Positions 1-6,205 of a stretch of 7,010 bases of DNA are shown in pieces; position 1 is the stretch's first letter; every line of letters starts with the position of its first letter. The notes beneath the pieces are model-generated. The model worked only from the letters and a program-made list of their open reading frames with translations, had not been told where the DNA came from and did no database searches. Source of the stretch: an uncultured Ruminococcus sp. (lineage in GTDB: Bacteria; Bacillota; Clostridia; Oscillospirales; Ruminococcaceae); the NCBI GenBank assembly GCA_946540705.1, contig CAMNJD010000405.1, forward strand, positions 1 to 7,010. Direction: 5' to 3'. The translations under genes and the position numbers were made by a program.

Positions 1-831
1 TTCCAAAAGGCATCGCAGCAGAGCGCAGACAAGGTTGTGAGAATCGAAGAAGTGCGGAGTGATGCGATGACCGTCGCATACGGCACAGCAACAGCGGAGA
101 TCACTACCGCCGACAAACAGGCAGCGGCAAGCAAGGTCGCAGCGGAATTCGGAGTGCCGACGGATACCGCCGAAACAATCGTGCAGAAGGCAGAGGAAAT
201 CAGAGCAGATGCCGTGCAGCAGCGTGTGGATGCCGTGCAGCAGAGCAAGACCGATTTTGCAACGGCGATGAACAGACTGACAGAGCGTGAACAGATCGGA
301 AAGGACAGCATGATTGTGTGCAGTGCATCTGACCCGCAAAAGCATATTGTAGTCACCGGCAGTCACAACGGCGACCGCGTTGTGCATGATTATGCGGTCT
401 ATAACGGCGAACAGAAAACCGGCGGCTATTCGGATGCACAGACAAAAACACCGGACGGCGAGCCGGTTGTTGAGCCGAACGGCAGACACGCATGGACGAA
501 TCTGCGGCAGGAAATGCAGACGCAATCCGGCATCGGTGAGGACGATGTGCTGACCTTTGCAAGTGAGCGGGAGTACAGGCAATACCTTGAAGATACCGCT
601 TTCCTTTCCAAGTCGGAACAGGAGCGCAGCGGCATGACAGACGGCAAGCCCGAACCCGATGAAAAGCCTGCACACGGAAACGGGCATGAGCATCATACCG
701 CACCGACACAGACCGCCCTCGACGATCTTGCCGGACAGGGCGCAGCAAAGAAAGCACCGGGCGGCAATCTGCCGAATATTCCAGAACCCGCAATGCCTGA
801 TATGCCGCGTCCGGCTGCGCGGAGAAGATAA
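1..831 (+). CDS. Unrecognised protein upstream of virD4, 5'-truncated by window edge
   Basis: The frame is open from base 1 with no stop, so the gene very probably begins upstream; a GTG at 37 is in frame but has no ribosome binding site and I do not take it as the start. The visible 276 residues have three parts. The first is an Ala/Gln/Glu-rich, probably helical or coiled-coil stretch (bases ~90-290) containing a DAVQQ heptad repeated twice. The second is a folded-looking region (bases ~300-600) with alternating hydrophobic and charged residues that include the strings HIVVTGSHNGDRVVHDYAVY and YRQYLED. The third is a low-complexity tail rich in Pro, Gly and His (HGNGHEHH) ending in ARRR. 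No signal peptide or membrane helix is visible. The gene stops at TAA immediately before the virD4 ATG, which suggests translational coupling. By position it could be a PcfB/DUF3801-like accessory factor of the coupling protein, a type often found just upstream of such genes, but I cannot show that homology here. Confidence 0.8.
   Translation, partial: FQKASQQSADKVVRIEEVRSDAMTVAYGTATAEITTADKQAAASKVAAEFGVPTDTAETIVQKAEEIRADAVQQRVDAVQQSKTDFATAMNRLTEREQIGKDSMIVCSASDPQKHIVVTGSHNGDRVVHDYAVYNGEQKTGGYSDAQTKTPDGEPVVEPNGRHAWTNLRQEMQTQSGIGEDDVLTFASEREYRQYLEDTAFLSKSEQERSGMTDGKPEPDEKPAHGNGHEHHTAPTQTALDDLAGQGAAKKAPGGNLPNIPEPAMPDMPRPAARRR
208..243 (+). repeat. 15-bp direct repeat encoding a heptad (DAVQQ twice)
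   Basis: GATGCCGTGCAGCAG occurs at 208-222 and again at 229-243, a 21-bp period that keeps the frame and repeats seven residues in the helical part of the first gene. It looks like a small internal duplication extending a coiled coil. Confidence 0.7.
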
Positions 832-3420
832 ATGTCTGCGCCAGACAAAGCACCGCGTCCAAGAAAGAAAATAGATCGTGCAACCCTGATTGTGTATATC
901 ATAGTCGGGGTTTTATTATTGCTGATCTGCATTCTGATGGGTGCGGCTTTTGACTATTCACTGACAAACGGCAAGATTGACGGCGGGAAAATCGGCAAGG
1001 CGGTCAACTATCTGCTGTCACATCCGTCAAAGATATTTGCTGCATTGCACACGAAGGGCAGCTACGCGCCGAGGATGCTGTTCTTTGGTGCAATGGTCAT
1101 CGGCATTTTTGCGCTGTATAAGTACAGCGAGGATGTCCGGCGACTTCATCGGCGCGGCACGGAACACGGCTCCGCGAAATGGGGCGATGACAAGGAAATG
1201 AAGTCGCTTGCAGACAAATCGGAGCCGAAGAAAATCCCGATCAAGAAGTATGATGCGGAGCATCCTGACGGATACCGCGTGTTCGATCAGCACGGAGAAT
1301 TTGAGTGTGTGCTGGTAGACGGCAATATCATTCTGACAAAAGATGTGTTTATGTCGCTCGACACATGGGGACACAAGCTGAATCTCAATGTGCTTGTCAT
1401 AGGCGGTTCCGGCGCACAGAAAACCAGAGGATTTGCAAAGCCCAATATTATGCAGCTCAATACATCGTATGTAGTGACTGACCCGAAGGGCGAAATCCTT
1501 GCCGCTATGGGCGTGATGCTCGAAGAAGCAGGCTATGAAGTGCGTGTGTTCAACACGATTGACATGACACATTCGCACAATTACAATCCGTTTCATTATG
1601 TTTTCGATCAGGACGGACAGATTGATGAGGTCAAGGTCAAGAGCATGGTCGAAACACTGTTTTCGGCTACAAAGGGCGACGGAGAGAAGGACGATTTCTG
1701 GTCTGAAAAGGGCAAGACACTGCTCATGGCGATTGTTTTTCTTCTGCTGGCACAGTCTGAATACAGCGCACAGATATTTATGGACGGCGCGAAAAAGGGG
1801 CTGGTGATTCCCGAAACACGCGATGAATCCCATCTCAACTTTTCTTCTGCCGCTGCCAAGCTGCGTCTGATGCAATATCCTCCGCAGGGCGGGCAAAAGC
1901 CGGACGGATTCTTCCTCACGCAGAATGAGGGCGAATCAGACGAGGAATTTGAAGCACGGCGCGAGAAGGCATATCTGTGTCCGCTTGACCGCGAATTTCT
2001 GGAACTGCATCGCAGAAACACGCCGATTGGTGAACTGGCATTTGATCTATACACAGAGGTGCGAAATGCCCCGGAGGAAACCGGGCAATCCTTTATCTCC
2101 AGTGCAAATGTCAAGCTGGCGAACTTCAACCTGCGCGGGTTGAAAGACCTGACCTGCTGTGACAATATCCATCTGGAAACCATCGGAGACAAAAAGACGG
2201 CACTGTTTATCATCATCTCGGCGACTGACCCGACATTCCGCTTTCTGGCTGCGATGCTCTATTCGCAGCTTTTTGATGTTCTTTCAAATCGTGCAAACTT
2301 CCTTTACGGCGGCAGATTGCCAATCCATGTGCGCTGTATCATGGATGAATTCGCAAACTGCGGCGAGATTCCGAACTTCAACGGCATTATTTCGTTTGTC
2401 CGCGGCATGAATATGTCCTTGAACGTGATTATTCAGAATATGTCGCAGCTCAAATCGAGATATGAGAAAACATGGGAGGAAATCCCCGGAAACTGCGATT
2501 CTATCCTGTTTTTAGGCGGCAAGGAAGAATCTACGCTGAAATCTATCAGCGAGCAGCTCGGCAAGGAAACGATTGATGTGCGCGGGCAGAACCGCACACG
2601 GGGCAAATCGCCGTCCACATCGGAGAACAACAGCATTCTCGGCAGAGAGCTGCTGCAAATCAATGAGGTCGGCAATATCCCCACAACTGTCTGTATTCTG
2701 ATGATGCGCGGACACAATCCTTTTTACTGCCTGAAATATGTGCTGGAGGAGCATCCGAATTATCGCTTTACCGGCGATGCTGACAAGGCAAATATCTACG
2801 ACCTGTCCAAACTGCGCACAAAAACATTTTCAGAGTATCAGGAGGAACAAAAGCATAAGCAGGAACGGCAGGCGGCACAGGCTGCAAAGCGTGAAGAACG
2901 CGCAAAGGTTGACACACCTGTCAACCTGACGGAGCGTGACACCGGTGCGGGCGTGATGCACGAAATCTTCGATGCCCGCAGCGATAAGGTCACCATTATC
3001 ATACCGACAACCTTCGAGGAAATCTTGGAGTTTGACGATACCGACTTTTCCCCGGAGATTGAGGAAGAAACCTATGCTGATGCGGAGCCGCATTTCGGAA
3101 CTGTGCAGGAGGATATGCAAAGCTACGATCTCGGCAAAGCGTCCCGACCGACAAGTGAGGTGAAAGATGATGAAGAAATCCCGCCCCCCGCCGTCGTGAA
3201 CACTGACGGCAGCATCGAGACACTGACTGACGATTCAGAGGAAGAAGCTGAATCTGTGTATTTCGGTGCAACACCGCCGGATGAACCCGATTCGTTCGAC
3301 GATCTGACCGCATTGAGCGATGTCAGTTTCGACGGAGCATACACGGAAAGCTACGCCGATACGCCGGAGCATGAGCCAGATTACGCAGCAATTTTCCCTG
3401 ACGGCGGCTTTCCTTTCTGA
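832..3420 (+). CDS. virD4: VirD4/TraG-family type IV coupling ATPase
   Basis: This 862-residue protein is the coupling ATPase that would bring relaxase-bound DNA to the secretion channel at the inner face of the membrane. Two membrane helices are visible at residues ~18-40 and ~82-98, followed by the HGSAKWG motif (112-118) common after the anchor in this family. Walker A is GGSGAQKT (191-198), with Gln196 where the consensus has Gly just before the catalytic Lys197. DPKGE (217-221) follows, Walker B is CIMDEF (502-507), and the Gln-containing IIQNMSQL motif (533-540) is present. A helical insert lies between the two Walker motifs (~330-450), as expected for VirD4 proteins. A charged helix at ~667-692 leads into a Glu/Asp-rich tail (~727-862) that looks disordered and may contact cargo. 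The start is supported by GGAGAAG at 821-827 and the abutting upstream stop. The family call is firm; whether the Walker A variant hydrolyses ATP normally is not known from sequence. Confidence 0.96.
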   Translation: MSAPDKAPRPRKKIDRATLIVYIIVGVLLLLICILMGAAFDYSLTNGKIDGGKIGKAVNYLLSHPSKIFAALHTKGSYAPRMLFFGAMVIGIFALYKYSEDVRRLHRRGTEHGSAKWGDDKEMKSLADKSEPKKIPIKKYDAEHPDGYRVFDQHGEFECVLVDGNIILTKDVFMSLDTWGHKLNLNVLVIGGSGAQKTRGFAKPNIMQLNTSYVVTDPKGEILAAMGVMLEEAGYEVRVFNTIDMTHSHNYNPFHYVFDQDGQIDEVKVKSMVETLFSATKGDGEKDDFWSEKGKTLLMAIVFLLLAQSEYSAQIFMDGAKKGLVIPETRDESHLNFSSAAAKLRLMQYPPQGGQKPDGFFLTQNEGESDEEFEARREKAYLCPLDREFLELHRRNTPIGELAFDLYTEVRNAPEETGQSFISSANVKLANFNLRGLKDLTCCDNIHLETIGDKKTALFIIISATDPTFRFLAAMLYSQLFDVLSNRANFLYGGRLPIHVRCIMDEFANCGEIPNFNGIISFVRGMNMSLNVIIQNMSQLKSRYEKTWEEIPGNCDSILFLGGKEESTLKSISEQLGKETIDVRGQNRTRGKSPSTSENNSILGRELLQINEVGNIPTTVCILMMRGHNPFYCLKYVLEEHPNYRFTGDADKANIYDLSKLRTKTFSEYQEEQKHKQERQAAQAAKREERAKVDTPVNLTERDTGAGVMHEIFDARSDKVTIIIPTTFEEILEFDDTDFSPEIEEETYADAEPHFGTVQEDMQSYDLGKASRPTSEVKDDEEIPPPAVVNTDGSIETLTDDSEEEAESVYFGATPPDEPDSFDDLTALSDVSFDGAYTESYADTPEHEPDYAAIFPDGGFPF
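2906..2927. repeat. Perfect 9-bp inverted repeat with 4-nt loop inside virD4
   Basis: AGGTTGACA (2906-2914) and TGTCAACCT (2919-2927) are exact reverse complements separated by CACC. The repeat lies in the coding sequence for the linker between the charged helix and the acidic tail of VirD4 (around residues 692-699). It could form an mRNA hairpin or be a binding site, but a repeat this short can also arise by chance. Confidence 0.5.
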
Positions 3421-3441
3421 TGATGAAGTGAGAGGTATTAT

Positions 3442-3924
3442 ATGAAGAAATACATTCGTAACAGTCTTTTCGCCGCATTCGTGATGGCGATTCTTTTTTC
3501 CTTCTGTGCGATTCCCGCATCTGCCGCGGAGATCGAAACAGATTCTGCGCCTGCTGTCGTTTCCGTGACGGCTGATCTGACTGCGGGCAGCGCGGCAGCG
3601 CAGATTCTGATGCCTATGCCCTGCGCCGCAACGATTTCCCCGGCATCGCCCTTTATCCTTGCTGCTGCGGGCGGCGGCACCGGCGGTGGTGCTGCATCCG
3701 GTTCCAATACAGCAGATACCGCATACCAGAGTGTCATCAATTTCTTTCTCGTCTGGATTCGCCGTGTCGGTGCGCTGGTCGCGCTGATCGGCGGCGTGAT
3801 GTTCGGCTTGGCAATCAAGAACAATGACGGCGAACAGAAACAGGCTGGTATCCTGACGATGGTCGCGGGATTTGTTGTCTTTGCTATTGCGCTCGGCGCA
3901 GATATGTTTGACCTGTTCACCTGA
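3442..3924 (+). CDS. Pilin-like membrane protein (VirB2/TrbC-type architecture)
   Basis: This 160-residue protein begins with a clear signal peptide: Lys2, Lys3 and Arg6, a hydrophobic core at ~9-24, and an Ala-Ser-Ala cleavage site at 26-28. A Val/Ala/Pro-rich linker (30-92) includes a Gly-rich stretch at 77-83. Two membrane helices follow (~98-124 and ~135-154), joined by a short polar loop KNNDGEQKQ (126-134). Signal peptide plus two helices with a small polar loop is the architecture of VirB2/TrbC pilins, and the place between the coupling protein and the channel genes fits; assignment rests on architecture and context, not on a diagnostic motif. The module at 101-150 is homologous to both halves of the protein at 4145-4618. 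The start is supported by GAGAGG-type sequence ending at 3435, 6 nt before ATG. It could alternatively be a small structural channel protein rather than a polymerising pilin. Confidence 0.85.
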   Translation: MKKYIRNSLFAAFVMAILFSFCAIPASAAEIETDSAPAVVSVTADLTAGSAAAQILMPMPCAATISPASPFILAAAGGGTGGGAASGSNTADTAYQSVINFFLVWIRRVGALVALIGGVMFGLAIKNNDGEQKQAGILTMVAGFVVFAIALGADMFDLFT

Positions 3925-3941
3925 TTTCACATGACAAAGGT

Positions 3942-3969
3942 ATCCCGCTGCGCCCCGGTGCGGCGGGAT
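3942..3969 (+). promoter_or_regulatory. Strong GC-rich intercistronic hairpin
   Basis: Bases 3942-3953 pair with 3958-3969 in a 12-bp stem with two G-U pairs and a 4-nt CCCG loop. It lies 17 nt after the stop of the pilin-like gene and 17 nt before the next possible ATG. No T-run follows, so it does not look like a Rho-independent terminator. An RNA-stabilising, processing or attenuating element is more plausible and would allow the pilin-like gene to be expressed at a different level from the genes after it. The structure is seen in the sequence; the role is inference. Confidence 0.6.
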
Positions 3970-3986
3970 GCTGACAGAATGATACC

Positions 3987-4130
3987 ATGTTTGAGCAGAT
4001 CAGAACCATACTTGATACACTTTCCGGCTTTCTGACCGGAGCAAACCGAAAGCGACTGCGGCGCATCGGCGCCATCCTGATTCTCATCGGGCTGTCGCTG
4101 ATGCTGCTTTCAACCCTTATAAAACCATGA
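3987..4130 (+). CDS. Possible 47-residue single-helix membrane protein
   Basis: A short open frame encodes 47 residues: an amphipathic N-terminal part (1-20), a basic patch RKRLRR (21-26), and one hydrophobic helix (~28-44) ending in IKP. The basic patch before the helix would keep the N-terminus in the cytoplasm. It fills the only larger gap in an otherwise tightly packed operon, and its stop TGA (4128-4130) overlaps an ATG at 4127 in the ATGA manner. Against it, no good ribosome binding site precedes ATG 3987, unlike its neighbours; a GGCGGGA at 3962-3968 is too far away and is buried in the hairpin stem. I do not recognise a family. It may be a small T4SS membrane factor or a non-coding gap. 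Confidence 0.5.
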   Translation: MFEQIRTILDTLSGFLTGANRKRLRRIGAILILIGLSLMLLSTLIKP

Positions 4131-4131
4131 G

Positions 4132-4138
4132 AAGGGAG
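4132..4138 (+). promoter_or_regulatory. Ribosome binding site that decides the start of the next gene
   Basis: AAGGGAG lies 6 nt before ATG 4145, the same spacing as for most neighbouring genes. It favours 4145 over the in-frame upstream ATG at 4127, which has no such site and could be translated only by coupling to the 47-residue frame. Confidence 0.65.
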
Positions 4139-4144
4139 ATGCGT

Positions 4145-4618
4145 ATGCACTTTTTCATGCTGCCGATTGCCGCGATATTACCGACGCTGCCGACCGTCTC
4201 ATCACCGGCAGAACTGATGCACGGCGCAATCGACTTTTTCAGCACATGGATAGCACGGATAGGCGGCGTTGTTGCGCTGATCGGAATGATAAAATTCGCG
4301 CTGTCCGTTAAAAACGAGGATTCCCGCGAATCGCTGTCTGCAATTCTGACTGCGATTGCCGGTTTTATCATTATGGAGTATGTCACAACAACCTTTTCTT
4401 TTTCAACCACGACCGCTGACACAGAGTTTCAGAATATCATGGTCTTTGCAATGCGATGGATACGGCGTGTCGGTTCCCTCGCACTGCTGCTCGGAGCCGT
4501 GACATTCGGGCTGTCAATCAAGGATAACAATGCGGTCAACAAAGTCAACGGAATGAAAACGATTGCTGCCGGTGGGATTGTCATAGCGACTTCTGCAATC
4601 TGGCGGCTGTTCTTCTGA
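4145..4618 (+). CDS. Tandem-duplicated pilin-like membrane protein
   Basis: This protein (157 residues from the chosen start) consists of a short hydrophobic N-terminus (~1-19) and two copies of the two-helix module found in the pilin-like gene upstream. Copy one covers ~31-80 and copy two ~101-150, exactly 70 residues apart with no gap: WIARIG at 35-40 against WIRRVG at 105-110, FALSVK at 51-56 against FGLSIK at 121-126, and Ala-Gly at 72-73 against 142-143. Four membrane helices are expected (~30-53, 66-80, 100-124, 137-153). It probably sits in the membrane as part of the T4SS channel or as a fused two-unit pilin-like subunit; the function is inferred only from homology to its neighbour and from context. 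An in-frame ATG at 4127 would add MRREMR, giving a positively charged signal-peptide start, so the longer form of 163 residues remains possible. Confidence 0.88.
   Translation: MHFFMLPIAAILPTLPTVSSPAELMHGAIDFFSTWIARIGGVVALIGMIKFALSVKNEDSRESLSAILTAIAGFIIMEYVTTTFSFSTTTADTEFQNIMVFAMRWIRRVGSLALLLGAVTFGLSIKDNNAVNKVNGMKTIAAGGIVIATSAIWRLFF
4235..4594 (+). repeat. Two tandem copies of a pilin-like module (210-bp period)
   Basis: The copies occupy 4235-4384 and 4445-4594, and a third copy is at 3742-3891 in the upstream gene. By hand alignment over 50 ungapped residues, the upstream copy shares 24 with the second copy and 22 with the first, while the two tandem copies share only 15 with each other. 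The common pattern is W-I-x-R-[IV]-G, L-x-G, F-x-L-x-[IV]-K and A-G. The relationship is visible at protein level. Confidence 0.85.
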
Positions 4619-4630
4619 AAGGGGTGCGAT

Positions 4631-5791
4631 ATGACAAGAACACGATCCCCGATGAGCCGCTTTGCAAAGATACGGCGCAGCATTTACATTTTTGTGATTG
4701 TCGCCGGGCTGATTCAGATTTTCTTTCCGCTGGTCGCTTATGCCGCCGACATTTTCAAGAACGATGTGCATGATGTTTACTATGAAATCACGCAGAATGT
4801 CAAGGAAACCAATGACATACTGAACAAAGCATTCAAATTCTGCACAGTCAGCCCGCACACTGTACTGAACGGCTATCGCTCCGGTGTTTTCATCAATGTA
4901 TCAGGCGGCTGTCACCAGATTGCGATTGTCATTGCGACTCTGCTCCTGCTCATTGATTTCTTCAAGAAAACGACAAACTTTGAATGGGCATCAAAGTGGG
5001 AAAATATCCTGATATTTCTGGTCAAGGTCATTGTGGTCAAACAGGTGGTGCAGAACGCAGATGTGATTATTTCGTATCTGTACGCACTGTTTGACTGGCT
5101 GAACCGCGGCGCAATCATCGGCGCGGGAACATCGGAATTATTGCCCTGCGGAAACAAGAAAATCTATATCATCCATTACAGCGAGAGCCTGTTGAAGGAT
5201 ATGTGGGAGGAAGGCATCGTGCAGGGATGGGGCAATTTCTTTTCAAAGGTGGGCGAATCTCTTGCAGGCGGCACAATGGGGCGAGACTTCACCTATGAAA
5301 TCTCATGGGATGCGGTTCATATGTTTTTCCCGACCGCCGATGATTCATTGCCAGCCGGGACATATAATTACATCGACCATAGATTTGCATACCCGGAGAA
5401 TGTCATGTTTCAGCCGACAATCAAAATCATCTTTATGCAGCCTTATTTCCTCGTGATGAAGGCAATCGCGTATATGATATTTGTTGTTGCAATCGGGCGC
5501 GTCTTTGAGTTATGTATATATACCCTTTTTGCGCCGCTGCCGCTTGCGACCTTCGCGGGCGAGGGTTCCCATGATATTGCAAAGGGTTTTATCAAGACCT
5601 ATATCGCAACTGTGCTGCAAATCACAGTGATGATTGCAATGTTTACGATATACCTTGCAATGAACAGCTATTTTACGACAACGGCTCCATACGCCGGAAC
5701 ACCGCTGATACAGTTTGTTGTTCTGATTTCGCTCGGCTTGGGTGTCACGAAATCCGGGCAATGGGCGAAACGGGTGTGCGGTGCTGCATAA
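4631..5791 (+). CDS. TrbL/VirB6-like polytopic conjugation channel protein
   Basis: This 386-residue membrane protein has an N-terminal basic segment and hydrophobic helix (~18-38) ending in AYAAD, which could be a signal peptide or the first helix. Further helices are likely at ~96-110, 126-150, 271-300, 323-345 and 358-372. A hydrophilic, Gly- and aromatic-rich stretch (~155-265) lies between them and is probably extracytoplasmic. The segment FELCIYTLFAPLPLATFAGE (292-311), followed by Lys-Gly-Phe and a further helix, resembles the conserved core of TrbL/VirB6-like proteins in Gram-positive conjugative elements, which form the inner-membrane channel. Position between pilin-like genes and the PrgI/VirB4 pair is typical. 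AAAGGGG at 4618-4624 is 6 nt before the ATG, supporting the start. The exact helix number and topology are estimates. Confidence 0.85.
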   Translation: MTRTRSPMSRFAKIRRSIYIFVIVAGLIQIFFPLVAYAADIFKNDVHDVYYEITQNVKETNDILNKAFKFCTVSPHTVLNGYRSGVFINVSGGCHQIAIVIATLLLLIDFFKKTTNFEWASKWENILIFLVKVIVVKQVVQNADVIISYLYALFDWLNRGAIIGAGTSELLPCGNKKIYIIHYSESLLKDMWEEGIVQGWGNFFSKVGESLAGGTMGRDFTYEISWDAVHMFFPTADDSLPAGTYNYIDHRFAYPENVMFQPTIKIIFMQPYFLVMKAIAYMIFVVAIGRVFELCIYTLFAPLPLATFAGEGSHDIAKGFIKTYIATVLQITVMIAMFTIYLAMNSYFTTTAPYAGTPLIQFVVLISLGLGVTKSGQWAKRVCGAA

Positions 5792-5806
5792 GGAAAGGAG
5801 AATGCG

Positions 5807-6205
5807 ATGTTAAGGGTTCCGATTCCCGCTGAAATACGCGCCTACAAGTCAAGGCTGATATTCGGTCTGTCTGCCCGTCAGTTTATCGCAATCGCAGGCG
5901 CATTGCTCGTCGGTGTGCCTGTGGGCGTTTTGGGGCGCGGGCATATCCCGAATGACATTCTGATCTGGATTGTCATGCTGATTGTGGTGCCGTTCGCAGC
6001 GTGGGGATTCCTCACGATTCAGGATATGAAGTTTGAGGAATATATCAGAGTTTTCTTTCAGTTTGCCTTTCTGCCGCAGATCAGGGTATATGAGGACACG
6101 GAAACCAATCTGTTTGTGCAGATACAAGAGGAAATACTGGAGGAACACATCATTGAGCAGCGGCTGGATGCCGGAGAATATGAACAAACAGGAGGGCATC
6201 ATTGA
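5807..6205 (+). CDS. PrgI-family membrane protein
   Basis: This 132-residue protein has the layout of the PrgI family that precedes VirB4-type ATPases in Gram-positive conjugative elements. It has a short N-terminal motif VPIPAEIRAYKSRLIFGLSA (4-23), two membrane helices (~26-45 and ~51-73), then FEEYIRVFFQFAFLPQIRVY (76-95) matching the family's aromatic FLPQ-R-Y ending of the conserved domain, and an acidic tail. Family members are compared with VirB3 because of their size, two helices and pairing with VirB4. The ribosome binding site GGAAAGGAG (5792-5800) ends 6 nt before ATG. Its TGA overlaps the TTG start of the next gene, so the two are probably translationally coupled. Confidence 0.93.
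   Translation: MLRVPIPAEIRAYKSRLIFGLSARQFIAIAGALLVGVPVGVLGRGHIPNDILIWIVMLIVVPFAAWGFLTIQDMKFEEYIRVFFQFAFLPQIRVYEDTETNLFVQIQEEILEEHIIEQRLDAGEYEQTGGHH
6190..6196 (+). promoter_or_regulatory. Ribosome binding site supporting a TTG start
   Basis: AGGAGGG lies 5 nt before TTG 6202 and inside the 3' end of the PrgI-family gene. No ATG or GTG at a suitable distance opens the VirB4 frame here; the first in-frame GTG and ATG come about 130 nt later, within conserved sequence. This makes TTG the likely initiation codon. Confidence 0.75.

Noticed and set aside
37..39. GTG as the true start of the first gene
   Set aside because: The frame is open to base 1 with similar composition and no ribosome binding site precedes the GTG, so the gene most likely begins upstream of the window.
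1027..1896. 289-codon open frame on the minus strand opposite virD4
   Set aside because: It lies wholly opposite a conserved ATPase domain, its translation is Cys/His/Arg-rich without recognisable motifs, and no ribosome binding site supports it. It is a shadow of the sense gene.
3438..3920. 160-codon minus-strand frame opposite the pilin-like gene
   Set aside because: It is an exact antisense mirror of a gene with signal peptide and membrane helices; the length coincidence follows from the codon usage of the sense strand.
3942..3990. Rho-independent terminator
   Set aside because: The hairpin is strong, but the following bases lack a T-run, and the next genes continue the same functional set.
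3931..4035. Short frame from ATG 3931 through the hairpin
   Set aside because: It gives about 34 residues with no membrane helix or motif and no ribosome binding site, and conflicts with the better 47-residue frame.
4022..4039. TCCGG/CCGGA inverted repeat
   Set aside because: Arms of 5 bp with an 8-nt loop are expected by chance, and the site lies within the possible 47-residue frame.
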